Shown here piece by piece: positions 1 through 8,768 of a stretch of DNA of 64,000 bases. The position numbers were made by a program, and so were the translations under genes. The stretch spans positions 62,001-126,000 of the forward strand of contig MEQB01000036.1 in the NCBI GenBank assembly GCA_001770015.1, in the 5' to 3' direction. Source of the stretch: Bdellovibrionales bacterium RIFOXYC1_FULL_37_79 (GTDB lineage: Bacteria > Bdellovibrionota > Bacteriovoracia > Bacteriovoracales > Bacteriovoracaceae). The first letter of the stretch is position 1, and every line of letters begins with the position of its first letter. Below the pieces are notes generated by a model. That model did no database searches and was not told the DNA's origin. It was given only the letters and a program-made list of their open reading frames with translations.

Positions 1-1207
1 GTGCGTTATAAAAGTCGGAATACATATCTGGAAAATTATAATCTAATTGGGTGTTATTAAATGATTGGTCGAGCAATCGATCCAAATGAGTCAGTTGTAA
101 AAAATGCTCCATCTTTTTGCTTTCAGGAAAACTTGCATGAAACACTTCAATAATCTGTCCACTTATTTTTTCTTCTGACTGGATAATTGTTTGTACCAAT
201 TCTTTTTTACTACTGATTAAACCCATTTTTTGGTGAATGGCCAAACGACGTTTTTCGTTAATATCTTCGGCAAAACGATCAATTGCCTGACTTAATTTTA
301 AATAAGTTTTATCTCTTTCACCTGATAGATATTTTGCTTCGGCTATTTGTTTAAAAATAGTTTTGATATCTGTGGCGTCGTCTAAATCTGCATGCAAGCG
401 TTGAAGCTGTCTATTGAGCAATTCTTTGGAATTCATGTATTGATTGCTTTGTTCAAGATTACCGGCGATATCTGCATGAGGTTTTATGTTTATTTTTAAT
501 TTACCTTCCCGCCTACTTGCTGTTAAAGATGTGGAGATCAAATCAGCACGAATTTCAGCTCTGGATAAAAAGGCATCAACACTATTCTGGTTAGCAGTTT
601 GGATTTTTTCAAGCAGATTTAAGGTCTTATATGGATCATATCCAGTATCAATCATCCGTTTAAAAATTGCATTTAAATCATCTTCGTTTTCAACTGCTCG
701 CTTTAAAAGAGCCGCCTCAATTGTATTTCCTTTGGCCTTCAGGTCGTCAATGGTGTCCTGAATTTGGGAAGTGGAATGTTCCAGTTCCCTGCTAATTACA
801 AAGGCCAATTCCGATGGGTCACTGGCGATCTTGGCCATTCCCTTGTTGATAAATAATACGTTGCCGGCTTTTTTAAAATCTGATTTTAAAAAACCGGCTG
901 CAGGTCGCATATCATCCATTATCACTAAAAACAATTTATGACCATCACTCGCATCATAGACATCCCTAAGCACTTGCTCACAAGCTGAATAAAAGGATTG
1001 TAATTTTTTTTCTTCCTTCAAATTTACCGGGTGAGCATCCTTAAGCTCCATTAAGTAGCCAATGTCTGGTGGAATAGCATCAGCAAAGGAAGCTAAGTCA
1101 ATTGGGATAATTTCAGGTGCTACAACTGGCGATTGAGCATGGGCATAAGACATCGCTATCAATATCGATATTATAAAAAGAAATGATGTATTTAAATATT
1201 TCAGCAT
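1..1207 (-). CDS. Secreted M48-like peptidase homologue with damaged zinc motif (partial)
   Basis: The frame is open from an ATG at 1207 to the window edge, about 402 codons, so the C-terminus lies outside. The N-terminus is a signal peptide (hydrophobic stretch ending near MSYAHAQS). Around residues 130-150 the layout is that of M48 metallopeptidases: a preceding 'LFINKGMAKIASDPSELAFVI' type strand, then RELEH where the family has HExxH. Further on, an ENEDD...GYDPYK segment matches the usual E-x-x-AD...GYDP block. The first zinc histidine is therefore Arg and the AD motif is DD, so zinc binding is doubtful and it may be a pseudo-enzyme. The C-terminal half is charged and helical. The role is probably periplasmic; the substrate is unknown. 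Confidence 0.75.
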   Translation of the reverse strand, partial: MLKYLNTSFLFIISILIAMSYAHAQSPVVAPEIIPIDLASFADAIPPDIGYLMELKDAHPVNLKEEKKLQSFYSACEQVLRDVYDASDGHKLFLVIMDDMRPAAGFLKSDFKKAGNVLFINKGMAKIASDPSELAFVISRELEHSTSQIQDTIDDLKAKGNTIEAALLKRAVENEDDLNAIFKRMIDTGYDPYKTLNLLEKIQTANQNSVDAFLSRAEIRADLISTSLTASRREGKLKINIKPHADIAGNLEQSNQYMNSKELLNRQLQRLHADLDDATDIKTIFKQIAEAKYLSGERDKTYLKLSQAIDRFAEDINEKRRLAIHQKMGLISSKKELVQTIIQSEEKISGQIIEVFHASFPESKKMEHFLQLTHLDRLLDQSFNNTQLDYNFPDMYSDFYNA

Positions 1208-1636
1208 ACTAAAAACAACCTGATCGTTTATCGGTTTTATAGGTGGTAAATAAAGTAATTCCAGCAATTTTGAGCGAAGCGATTATATTTCGTCAAACAA
1301 AAGATATTTATAGAAAAATAAGCAAAATAACCGGGGTTAACCTGTCATCCAAGAATCAAAATGTTTACTGTCTTTGTCAGGAAATTATTGATGGAAAAGA
1401 AACTATTAAAGAAGTATCTATCCCGGTGCTTCGTCCTAACGCCAATCCCAGAGCATCATTGGAAAAATTCAAAACCAAGGAATGATTCCCAAAGATATTC
1501 TCATAAAAAAAATACAGGTATGATAATTATCAATTACCAGGTCGTTATCATTTGACCTATAACTAAATCAAGAGACGAAGCAAAGATCAAAATCTTCCAC
1601 CTCTTTTTGCTTATATATAAACCAGGAGATAGTTTC
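1208..1636. other. Intergenic stretch, no convincing gene
   Basis: This stretch holds the start region of the minus-strand M48-like gene and the leader of the plus-strand acyltransferase gene. A GTG-started frame of 80 codons (1243-1485) and an overlapping ATG frame (1361-1555) are open. Neither has a good ribosome binding site or a recognisable product, and they overlap each other, so I do not call them. Confidence 0.5.
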
Positions 1637-2254
1637 ATGAAGATTGTCCAGCTTAAAACAGATACCGAACTTTGTCAGTTTCAAAAAGAAACATACAAAT
1701 ATCTGAAAGTGGTTTACCCAATGGAATTTTTAAAACCCAATCTGGTACGAGGAATTTTTTCCGATGATCAACAAATGATCGGTGGATATATTGTGGCCTT
1801 AACTCCTCCTTTTCGCTCATTGGATCTGGTGCCCCCGCAAGCTCTGCAAGCATCTTCAATCTATCGCGAGCTTGATCTTGATTTGGTCCTTGAAATCAAT
1901 GGACTCTGGCTTTCGCCCCTGGCCTCCAACCGGCTATATTCGGTAAGAACATGGTTTCGATTATATCAAGATATTATCTCCAGCCCCAAAAAACATTTGG
2001 TTTATGTCTATGATCAGGGAAAGGAGAAATTAGGGAAATTGTACAGTGCCTGTGATCCTCAAACAATTTATGCGGGAAAAACCTTAAGGCTGCCCGGCAT
2101 TGAAGAAGATGAGTACAACGTCGTACAAATCGCCCCCATCGATCATTTATCCCTTAAACAAGCAGCTCATTTTCTTTTTAAAAAAATGATGCGAAGAAGA
2201 GGCATTTGCCGCAATTTGGGCTATCATGTCCAACCGACCCTAGAACAGGTTTAA
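1637..2254 (+). CDS. Putative acyltransferase-like protein
   Basis: A protein of 205 residues. An upstream in-frame start exists, but ATG 1637 is preferred because AGGAG (1624-1628) lies 8 bases before it. No signal peptide. It is rich in beta strand, with a central 'EINGLWLSP' segment. The arrangement is reminiscent of GNAT-fold or autoinducer-synthase-like acyltransferases, but I see no decisive acyl-CoA loop, so the family is a guess. The next gene starts 5 bases after the stop and does look GNAT-like, so the two are probably cotranscribed and functionally linked. Confidence 0.6.
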   Translation: MKIVQLKTDTELCQFQKETYKYLKVVYPMEFLKPNLVRGIFSDDQQMIGGYIVALTPPFRSLDLVPPQALQASSIYRELDLDLVLEINGLWLSPLASNRLYSVRTWFRLYQDIISSPKKHLVYVYDQGKEKLGKLYSACDPQTIYAGKTLRLPGIEEDEYNVVQIAPIDHLSLKQAAHFLFKKMMRRRGICRNLGYHVQPTLEQV

Positions 2255-2259
2255 TACCT

Positions 2260-3453
2260 ATGAATATCACGTTACAAGATATTCTCAAAAAATATCCCCA
2301 TATCCACATTGCTGACCAATCCGACAACCAGGCAATCCTGCACCTAATTGATACCGTATCCATGGAAACCAAAAATTTACCTATCTTTTATTCCAGAGGA
2401 GACAATTTCTTTTCACTTCTCGAGTGTGGATACGATTCATCTTTTGTGCTGATCATGAAAGATGAAAATAAAGAAGTGGTCGGAGTTGGATCTTTCTGTC
2501 TAAACCAACTCTATATTAATGGCAAACTAGAAACTGCGGTGTATCTCATGGATGCCAGGAGCAAAAGACATCTGCCAGCCGACCTTCGACAAGAATGGAA
2601 AGTGCTTTTTAGCGAGCTCATCGAAAAATCCAACCATATTATAGATTTTAAGTTTGCTAAATATTTTTATTGCGCCATTATTGCCAGCAATCAACTTGCC
2701 ATTAACTCTTTTGTAAAAAAGAAAAGGGATTTCATTTATCATGAGTTGGCCGATTATCAGTCAATCAACATCCTGGGGAAACTTCCCTTCAGGTTATGGA
2801 AGAAAAAACCGGTATCCCATAATCTAACCATCGGCTTTGCCCAACCCAAGGATAAACAAGAGCTTTCAAAGTTTCTGGATCGGGAGAACCAACTCCGTCC
2901 TTTCGGCAGTTGCTATGATCTTAAAGAGATCAATAATTGTTTGGAAAAAAGACTAAAGCAATGGCCTCATTGCAACCTTAATTCTTTTATCATTGCAAAA
3001 AACCCAGAAGAAAAAATTGTGGGGGCTTTTTTACCATGGTCAGCGTCACCTAAAAGAAGTCTTGTGATTAAAAAACTCAACCTCAATCTTTTTTTACTTA
3101 ATCTGGTTATGCCAATGTTTAAGGGCAAAAAAGCCAAGTTAAATAAAGAATTTAAAACCCTCTACCTGACCAATTTTGAAATTGATAGCACTTTATCATA
3201 CGAAATAAGACAAAATGCCTTTACCCAAATGCTGGAATTTCTCTATAAGCAAAAAATCAATCAGGATTATCACAGCATTTCGCTGGTGACCTACCCAGAA
3301 GATCCCTTCGTACAGGCCCTAACTCCAATGGGAATTATCTCCGTCAAAATCCCTGGAAAAATATTCCAAGTTGTCCATCAGGATCACTTGGAAAAGAATA
3401 TCATCCTACCGAATTTCAAAAAATCTCCCAAACTGGAAATCTCGGTTGGATAA
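2260..3453 (+). CDS. Two-domain GNAT-like acetyltransferase
   Basis: A protein of 397 residues. ATG 2260 lies 5 bases past the upstream stop, which suggests translational coupling. The first half carries a GNAT-like strand pattern with 'FVLIMKDENKEVVGVGSF' as the typical beta strand-turn-beta strand, followed by a helix around 'LRQEWKVLFSELIEK'. The second half repeats the theme with 'IIAKNPEEKIVGAFLPW'. The acyl-CoA pyrophosphate loop (RxxGxG/A) is not obvious in either half, so activity and substrate cannot be assigned. It is cytoplasmic, with no signal peptide. Confidence 0.6.
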   Translation: MNITLQDILKKYPHIHIADQSDNQAILHLIDTVSMETKNLPIFYSRGDNFFSLLECGYDSSFVLIMKDENKEVVGVGSFCLNQLYINGKLETAVYLMDARSKRHLPADLRQEWKVLFSELIEKSNHIIDFKFAKYFYCAIIASNQLAINSFVKKKRDFIYHELADYQSINILGKLPFRLWKKKPVSHNLTIGFAQPKDKQELSKFLDRENQLRPFGSCYDLKEINNCLEKRLKQWPHCNLNSFIIAKNPEEKIVGAFLPWSASPKRSLVIKKLNLNLFLLNLVMPMFKGKKAKLNKEFKTLYLTNFEIDSTLSYEIRQNAFTQMLEFLYKQKINQDYHSISLVTYPEDPFVQALTPMGIISVKIPGKIFQVVHQDHLEKNIILPNFKKSPKLEISVG

Positions 3454-3787
3454 CTTGACTTTAGAATATCTAGCTCTCATGGAAGTTCCCTTCCCGTCCC
3501 CGATAATTCTAACTTATTAGAATCATATTTAATAATTGTTTTAAATTCTACTGATCAACTTTCCAAAAAAGGGGGGGGGGAATAGGAATCCAGCGCAGAT
3601 CTTTGTTAATGCAAAATCTCAAAATATTGCAGATTTAAATTTAGCTAAAAAAACTGCGTAAAAATATGTGTAATATATTTTCAGAAGGACAATAGAACTG
3701 CAGGTAAAATTTTACAATCATATTTACGCTTGTTTTCTTTTGGGCTACGAATAAAGCCAAATGTCAAAAAGCAAGTGAAATGATTGT
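3454..3787. other. Intergenic stretch containing a run of ten G
   Basis: No gene seen. A run of six A is followed directly by ten G (3571-3580), very out of place in this AT-rich sequence. The stretch otherwise leads up to the secreted protein gene at 3788 and must hold its promoter, which I cannot place with confidence. Confidence 0.6.
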
Positions 3788-4708
3788 ATGAATAAAAAAG
3801 AAATTACGATACTCATTGTATTATGGTTAATAGCTTTTTCTAATTTGTACGCACAGGATTGGATTTTCAAAACCAGCTTGGGCACCACATATATAGTGAC
3901 TTATCTTGAGGAAGATTATTATTATCTTGATCAGTATTTTGCACCCATCGGAAAATTACAAGAAAGAGTTAAGCACTTAACTTTTTCCTCTGAGGAAAAA
4001 TTAAATAATTATCTACATGAACATTACAATCAATTCTTTGATAAACAGGTGTGGAATTATTTTGCGATGAATGACTTATTATCAATTTTTAATGTTTCAA
4101 CCTCAGGCTTATCTGTCGAAGATATTGGTTCAACTAACCATATTTGGGAAAATAAAAACACTTGGGATGAGGAGTGGGAAACGGAGTATGCTCGCTGGAT
4201 TGAAAAAAATGTTGATAAGGATTTTTTAAAAAATCATAAAATTTCAGTTGATTGCGCTGACGTTGCCTACGCCTTAAGGTGGATATTTTCTAGGATCAAT
4301 TATTTGCCAGCGGCAAATACACTAGCGGGGTCCGGTGATTTATTCACTAACGAATCCTTTAAGGATGAGTGGAAGGATTTAAAAACATCATCTGATTGGC
4401 ATAATGATGAACGTTTTTTAAAAGCTCTTGATTATTTATTGGACAATACCTATACTCATACTCTTCATAACGATATCTACCCAATCAAAATATCAAGAGC
4501 AATATTCATCTCCGGAGTTATTCATCTTTCTCTTTTTGAAAATAATGGACACACCAGAGTACTTACCAAGACCAACTATGAAGATTCTGATCAAATTCCA
4601 ATTATGCTTATGTCGGGAACTACTCCCCGAATGTTACGGACATTATATGAAGAAACTTTTCTGTGGAGTCACCCACTCCTCAAAAATCAGGTGGACTGGT
4701 TCAAATGA
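3788..4708 (+). CDS. Secreted cysteine-hydrolase-like domain, 5' part of a split gene
   Basis: A protein of 306 residues with an N-terminal signal peptide ending near NLYAQD. Around residues 155-165 is a DCADVAYALR segment. Further on there is a GHTRV segment about 100 residues later. A Cys in DCAD followed by a His in GHT is the pattern of transglutaminase-like or papain-like hydrolases, so a Cys-His active site is inferred. The frame closes at TGA 4706-4708, overlapping ATG 4705 of the next frame. The following frame reads as a natural continuation (see 4705-6957); one extra A in the A-run near 4681 would join them into a single secreted protein of about 1,070 residues. Confidence 0.7.
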   Translation: MNKKEITILIVLWLIAFSNLYAQDWIFKTSLGTTYIVTYLEEDYYYLDQYFAPIGKLQERVKHLTFSSEEKLNNYLHEHYNQFFDKQVWNYFAMNDLLSIFNVSTSGLSVEDIGSTNHIWENKNTWDEEWETEYARWIEKNVDKDFLKNHKISVDCADVAYALRWIFSRINYLPAANTLAGSGDLFTNESFKDEWKDLKTSSDWHNDERFLKALDYLLDNTYTHTLHNDIYPIKISRAIFISGVIHLSLFENNGHTRVLTKTNYEDSDQIPIMLMSGTTPRMLRTLYEETFLWSHPLLKNQVDWFK

Positions 4709-6957
4709 GGTGGCCGTTTAAAATTGCTAACAAGTGGAGTCTAGTGGATGCAGTTAGTATGCCATACTACTCTCTGGAGCAATATGATAGCGAATATATG
4801 GGGTCCGAAACAAATTTTGCTCTTGCAACTTTTAAGAGACTTGATGTGGATTTTAAACCGGACGTAATTGCAAAAAGACAAATTGAAGATTCTAAAGAAA
4901 TGATAAGAAATAGAATCTATATCGTTGAAGAAGGTAATCGCATTTGTCAGTTAGAGGACTGTTCGGAAAGCACTCTAAACTTTGAAAATTGGAGTACTCC
5001 AAATAGAGATAAACGAATATTATCTAATTTGGAACGTATAAGAGGATTTGTTCGTAGATTTGGATCAAACGATTTATCTGAATTACTTCGATTGTCATAT
5101 AAAGAATATTTTATATCCATTCAAGATAGAAACTATAATCTAAATACCATCGAATTTTTATGGAAATACGGACTTTATTCCTATGATCCCAGAGATCCGA
5201 TTAATTTGCGCTGGGGAAGCGACCCTGAAGCTGTTTCCACGCTTATCACCAGAAGAATGAACAAGACCCTTAGTGAAAGAGAAAAATTAATTGAAATACA
5301 GTTTCAAAATAAAAAATGCACGGAAGAAAATCAATGTGAAGCGGGTGACTTGGACTGGCTTAATTATAATACCTATAAACTTGATAAGAATTTTTTTGAT
5401 ATTGCCGAGGCGGTTGCCAGATATTCGAATATTTTTTCCTCGAAGGATTTTGATGAACTAGTTGTTAGGTTGAATAAAAATTTTTCAGAGTTGCATGGCC
5501 AAGATCTTTCTTTTTTTCATTTTTTAGATTTTTTACCCTTTCTAAATAGTGATCCTCGCGTATCTTTTGACCAGAGATGGGGAAAAGATCGCCAAAAATA
5601 TTATTATTATCGTTTTCCATCAGACATTACCTCACTTCAAATTAGTTCAAACGCAGTGGCACTGATTAATAGCAATAAGATAATTGATTTAAAAAAGGGA
5701 AAAGAAATTAAATTACCTGACAATATGGGACCTCTTTCTCAAGAGCCTAGTACTGGTATTACGGTTGGTATTCAACAAGACGAGGAAGAATATTTGATTG
5801 TTTACCATCCTCAAGCATCGGTGTTAGAAAAAATAAAACTAGATTTGGGCCATGAGGGTGAATCCTACGAAATCATCTGGCATTCAGACTCAGTATTTTC
5901 TCTTTATAGATTTCCGGAACTTCAGATTTATAAACTTGATTTTAAATTTTCAAGCAGTACAACCTTATTAACTCAATTTTCTAACATTTTACAAATGACC
6001 AGAGTTGTTGACCTTCCTGCTGAAAAAAAACATAAAACCGAAATAATGTTTAGCTTAAGAAATGACCAAAATCATAAATATTTACTTAGCGCAAATATGG
6101 ATAAAGCCTTTATTCAAGAATTGTTTGTTGACTTGAACGGTTTGGCCGAGTATGTTGCTTTGGGTACTTTTAAGGAATATATAGTTCTTTCAAAAATTAC
6201 TCCAGAAAATGGTGACTCAAATTGCAGCGTTTTTATTGATAAGAATACAGGAGGTGTTTTAAGGCCTTTTGAAAAAAATAAATGTGTTCAAAATGTTTGG
6301 GATGATTTGAATACGATAGCCACTGAAGGATACAATAATAAATGGGATCTTCTAGTTTTGAATAATAATCTAGAGATTATTAGAAGCGAGTCATTAAGTA
6401 ACGTCATAAGCTTATATAAAAATAACGATAACCTCTACATCCATTCAATGGATTACAACCCGTGGGAAAATCATTCGTTCAAATATTCAAAATCGGATCT
6501 GGTTGAATTTACCTTCCCTAATAAAACAATTATGGATGGACAAGGACCTCTGTTGCGTTTAGTTACTACTGATGAGATCACTTCCTTGATTTATAATATG
6601 CTTACGGATGAAATGATCGTTGTCCCTTATTCAAAGATTAGTTCATTTTCTCCGACAATCCCTACCTGGAGTTATTATTTTGTGAGGGGGATGAGTTATT
6701 TTTATGGGTCTTCTTTTGAATATCTTGGGATTGAATTATTTTGTATCAATCAAGAACAAGGAGATTTCAAAAATTCTATAGTGAAGTTTGATTCAATAAC
6801 TCAAAATCAACAGGTGTTACTGCCTATAATGACCACGCCTAGTATGTGGAACGATGATACTTTCACAAGCTTTTCTTATTTTGATATTAATATTCGCAAC
6901 GGTTATCTTTTAAAAATGACCAGCCAAGGAAATTGGTTCTGGTTTTCAGAAAAATAA
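4705..6957 (+). CDS. Large protein with propeller-like C-terminus, 3' part of a split gene
   Basis: From ATG 4705 this encodes 750 residues. There is no signal peptide, though everything about it looks extracytoplasmic. The frame is open upstream to 4663, giving SGGLVQMRWPF in frame. That fits the end of the previous protein (HPLLK) if a -1 slip occurs in the A-run at about 4681-4685. The first 300 residues are helical and charged (RRMNKTLSER region). From about residue 300 there are repeated hydrophobic beta strands with Trp/Tyr, suggesting a beta-propeller. Alternatives are true translational coupling through the ATGA overlap, or a mutation that has broken the gene. Confidence 0.65.
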   Translation: MRWPFKIANKWSLVDAVSMPYYSLEQYDSEYMGSETNFALATFKRLDVDFKPDVIAKRQIEDSKEMIRNRIYIVEEGNRICQLEDCSESTLNFENWSTPNRDKRILSNLERIRGFVRRFGSNDLSELLRLSYKEYFISIQDRNYNLNTIEFLWKYGLYSYDPRDPINLRWGSDPEAVSTLITRRMNKTLSEREKLIEIQFQNKKCTEENQCEAGDLDWLNYNTYKLDKNFFDIAEAVARYSNIFSSKDFDELVVRLNKNFSELHGQDLSFFHFLDFLPFLNSDPRVSFDQRWGKDRQKYYYYRFPSDITSLQISSNAVALINSNKIIDLKKGKEIKLPDNMGPLSQEPSTGITVGIQQDEEEYLIVYHPQASVLEKIKLDLGHEGESYEIIWHSDSVFSLYRFPELQIYKLDFKFSSSTTLLTQFSNILQMTRVVDLPAEKKHKTEIMFSLRNDQNHKYLLSANMDKAFIQELFVDLNGLAEYVALGTFKEYIVLSKITPENGDSNCSVFIDKNTGGVLRPFEKNKCVQNVWDDLNTIATEGYNNKWDLLVLNNNLEIIRSESLSNVISLYKNNDNLYIHSMDYNPWENHSFKYSKSDLVEFTFPNKTIMDGQGPLLRLVTTDEITSLIYNMLTDEMIVVPYSKISSFSPTIPTWSYYFVRGMSYFYGSSFEYLGIELFCINQEQGDFKNSIVKFDSITQNQQVLLPIMTTPSMWNDDTFTSFSYFDINIRNGYLLKMTSQGNWFWFSEK

Positions 6958-6969
6958 GATTACGGTTGA

Positions 6970-7044
6970 AAGAAAATCAAATTGTTGAATATTCTAGGCC
7001 CATTTAAGCTACGACTGAAAATTGGTTTAGAGAAAGCTGCGTAG
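6970..7044 (+). pseudogene. Remnant of the 3' end of an HTH antitoxin gene
   Basis: In frame, this stretch encodes LGPFKLRLKIGLEKAA followed by TAG. The HTH gene at 10503-10802 ends LGPFKLRLKIVLEKAS. At the nucleotide level about 58 bases (6987-7044) match 10746-10802 with few changes. No intact start or HTH is present, so this is a displaced gene end left by recombination. Confidence 0.8.
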
Positions 7045-7082
7045 ATCTTTCAGAATGAAGACATGAATATGGGGAATTATCG

Positions 7083-7463
7083 ATGATAGAAGAAAAAATA
7101 CTTGATAAGGAAAAGAAAGCACTTGAACGCTGGGGACAGGGCGATCCCAGCGGATATCTTGAAATATCCCATAAGGATGTAACCTATTTTGATCCATTTA
7201 TTGACGCAAGAATAGATGGTCTTGATACATTGACTAAGTATTATGAAGGACTCAAAGGCAAAATTCAAATTGATCAATTTGAAATAATTAATCCGAGATT
7301 TATCATATCTGATAACTTGGTCGTTCTTAGTTACAACTATGTTTCTTACAGCGATAACAATAAATTTCTCTGGAATTGCACTGAAGTTTACCAAAAGATA
7401 GATGAGGATTGGAAGATTATTCAAACTCATTGGTCTATCACAAAACCAAAATTTCAAACTTAA
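7083..7463 (+). CDS. SnoaL/DUF4440-like (NTF2 superfamily) protein
   Basis: A protein of 126 residues, the normal length for a single-domain NTF2-like fold. Features of the DUF4440/SnoaL group are visible: an N-terminal helix (ALERWGQGDPSGYLEI), then 'VTYFDPF', a central 'LTKYYEGLKG' helix, and a terminal pair of strands (WNCTEVYQKIDEDW, IIQTHWS). Such proteins are cytoplasmic and bind small molecules or act as accessory domains; no substrate can be named. A 35-base piece of its 3' end (7397-7431) recurs after hipA at 9987-10020. Confidence 0.8.
   Translation: MIEEKILDKEKKALERWGQGDPSGYLEISHKDVTYFDPFIDARIDGLDTLTKYYEGLKGKIQIDQFEIINPRFIISDNLVVLSYNYVSYSDNNKFLWNCTEVYQKIDEDWKIIQTHWSITKPKFQT
7397..7431. 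repeat. Direct repeat, copy 1 (inside SnoaL-like gene)
   Basis: This is the 35-base segment around 'AAGATTATTCAAACTCATT'. Copy 2 (9987-10020) differs at about three positions. Downstream of both copies a further CTGTAACCTT block is shared (near 7477 and 10030), so a whole gene end appears to have been duplicated on the far side of the toxin-antitoxin genes. Confidence 0.75.
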
Positions 7464-7509
7464 GACACTTAGATGTTCTGTAACCTTTACTAATTGATGA
7501 TTTTGTTAC

Positions 7510-7911
7510 CTAAGCGGCCTTCTTTCTTGCTTGCCATAGATCATACTCAGCTTGCATACGAACCCACATTTCTGCAGTTGTCCCAAGTACTCTTTCTAAA
7601 ACGAGGGCAAAGTCCGGTGAGATGCCACGTTTTTCGTTTATGATTTCATTTATTTTTCTAGGTGAACAACCACATAATCTGGCCCATGTTAACTTTATTG
7701 TAACACTCCAATATTCTTTTCGATCTCCTTTAAGTTTGTGTAACCGAATATCAGGAGGTGCTCCTTTGATTTTTAAATCATTTAACTCGCTGGTAGAGTG
7801 CATAATTGTCAGTAGTGCTTTTGCGCGTATCCAAAGTTCTTTTGGTAAAGATTTAGAGTAATTAGTTTCCCATATATCCCTAGCAATCTTTCCATTAAAA
7901 CTAACGATCAT
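7510..7911 (-). CDS. HigB-HigA fusion (toxin N-part joined to antitoxin C-part)
   Basis: A protein of 133 residues. Residues 1-73 are a RelE/HigB-type toxin (start MIVSF, LPKELWIRAKALL helix, LHKLKGDRKEYWSV). Without a stop, residue 74 onward is the C-terminal two thirds of a HigA/VapI antitoxin (HTH LARLCGCSPRKINEI, KRGISPDFALVLE, and the YDLWQAR end). Missing are the last ~20 residues of HigB, with its final strands, and the first ~25 of HigA. An in-frame deletion across the higB-higA junction explains this exactly. The toxin half is probably inactive, while the HTH is largely kept. ATG 7911 has a G-rich ribosome binding site (GAGGGGG) upstream. Confidence 0.85.
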   Translation of the reverse strand: MIVSFNGKIARDIWETNYSKSLPKELWIRAKALLTIMHSTSELNDLKIKGAPPDIRLHKLKGDRKEYWSVTIKLTWARLCGCSPRKINEIINEKRGISPDFALVLERVLGTTAEMWVRMQAEYDLWQARKKAA

Positions 7912-7932
7912 TTTACCAACCCCCTCTGTTGC

Positions 7933-7956
7933 ATTATACCACTATATGTAATAGTG
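7933..7956 (-). promoter_or_regulatory. Promoter and operator of the HigBA fusion
   Basis: Read on the minus strand, TATAAT (7938-7933) lies about 20 bases before the start codon. Just upstream is a perfect inverted repeat, CACTAT-N5-ATAGTG (7940-7956), occupying the spacer before the -10 box. This is where HigA dimers usually bind to repress their own operon, so the site is an inferred autoregulatory operator. Confidence 0.6.
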
Positions 7957-8391
7957 TCGATGATGTTTTGTCTAGGATTACAAAAGTTACTAGACTTTAG
8001 AATATTCAATCTGGGCTTCGACAAAGAAGATTTCGTTATGATCAATGAGTGGCTGCAACATACTGCTTAATTCTTATTATTTGACATAATAACCTTTCAA
8101 CCGTGCTTAATTTGATGGGAAAGACTACAGCCTCCCTCGAAATAAGAACTACAACCCAATAAAGTTTTATAACTTTAAAAAATCCAAGAATATCTTTGCC
8201 ATGTACACCCATTTTTTATCCAGTTTTCCTTATTTAATGGGGTCCTTTCCAAGCATTTTAAATACGGAAGTCTGGAAAAACCAGCAAGATTCTCTCACCC
8301 CATCATATTTCCGCATTGCTTAATATTAGGCATTTACACCCATTTATATATATTTAAAAATATAATATAATAGCTATTAATTATAATGACC
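7957..8391. other. Intergenic stretch between higBA fusion and hipBA
   Basis: No gene is supported. A short open stretch (7960-8069) could encode a 36-residue peptide ending NEWLQHTA but has no ribosome binding site; it may be another gene end. The rest is AT-rich and unassigned. Confidence 0.5.
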
Positions 8392-8420
8392 TTGATTTTA
8401 TTTTAAATAAAAGATATTAT
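8368..8420 (+). promoter_or_regulatory. Candidate hipBA promoter with palindrome
   Basis: A perfect 12-base palindrome TAATAGCTATTA (8368-8379) precedes a possible -35 TTGATT (8392-8397) and, 17 bases later, -10 TATTAT (8415-8420). The start codon of hipB follows only 10 bases after the -10, so the message would be nearly leaderless. That fits the absence of a Shine-Dalgarno sequence before 8430. HipB proteins repress their own promoter; assigning the palindrome as the operator is inference. Confidence 0.4.
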
Positions 8421-8429
8421 AATAGATAT

Positions 8430-8768
8430 ATGGAGCAATTTAATTTAAATATAGTCAATAAATTAGATTTTAAACTTTCAACACCAGAGGAAATTGGTCA
8501 CGAACTAGGCTATCGCCTTAAGCAACAGCGAATAAACAAGCGCTTGACCCAGCAGGAACTTGCAGATCGTACGGGGCTCGATGTGGGCACCATTAAAAAT
8601 TTGGAGAACAAAGGACAGTGTACGCTCTTGACGTTGATTAAAATTGCGATAGTTTTGGATTGCATAAGTGATTTAACAAACTTGTTTCAATTAAAAATTA
8701 ATTCTATCGCTGAAATGGAAAAGGCCCAAAATTTACGGAAATCAAAAATTAAAAAGAGAGTAAGATGA
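8430..8768 (+). CDS. hipB: HipB-type antitoxin, Xre HTH regulator
   Basis: A protein of 112 residues. A canonical Xre HTH spans roughly residues 25-80 (LGYRLKQQRINKRLTQQELADRTGLDVGTIKNLEN). It binds DNA and neutralises the HipA kinase encoded next. The stop overlaps the hipA start in an ATGA arrangement (8765-8768), the standard hipBA coupling. It is somewhat longer than E. coli HipB (88 residues), with an N-terminal extension of about 20 residues and a basic C-terminal tail (RKSKIKKRVR). Confidence 0.85.
   Translation: MEQFNLNIVNKLDFKLSTPEEIGHELGYRLKQQRINKRLTQQELADRTGLDVGTIKNLENKGQCTLLTLIKIAIVLDCISDLTNLFQLKINSIAEMEKAQNLRKSKIKKRVR

Noticed and set aside
1243-1555. Two overlapping small plus-strand frames
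   Set aside because: Weak starts, mutual overlap and no recognisable product; treated as intergenic.
7077-7457. Minus-strand frame of 126 codons opposite the SnoaL gene
   Set aside because: The plus strand encodes a recognisable NTF2-like protein; the minus frame has no family features.
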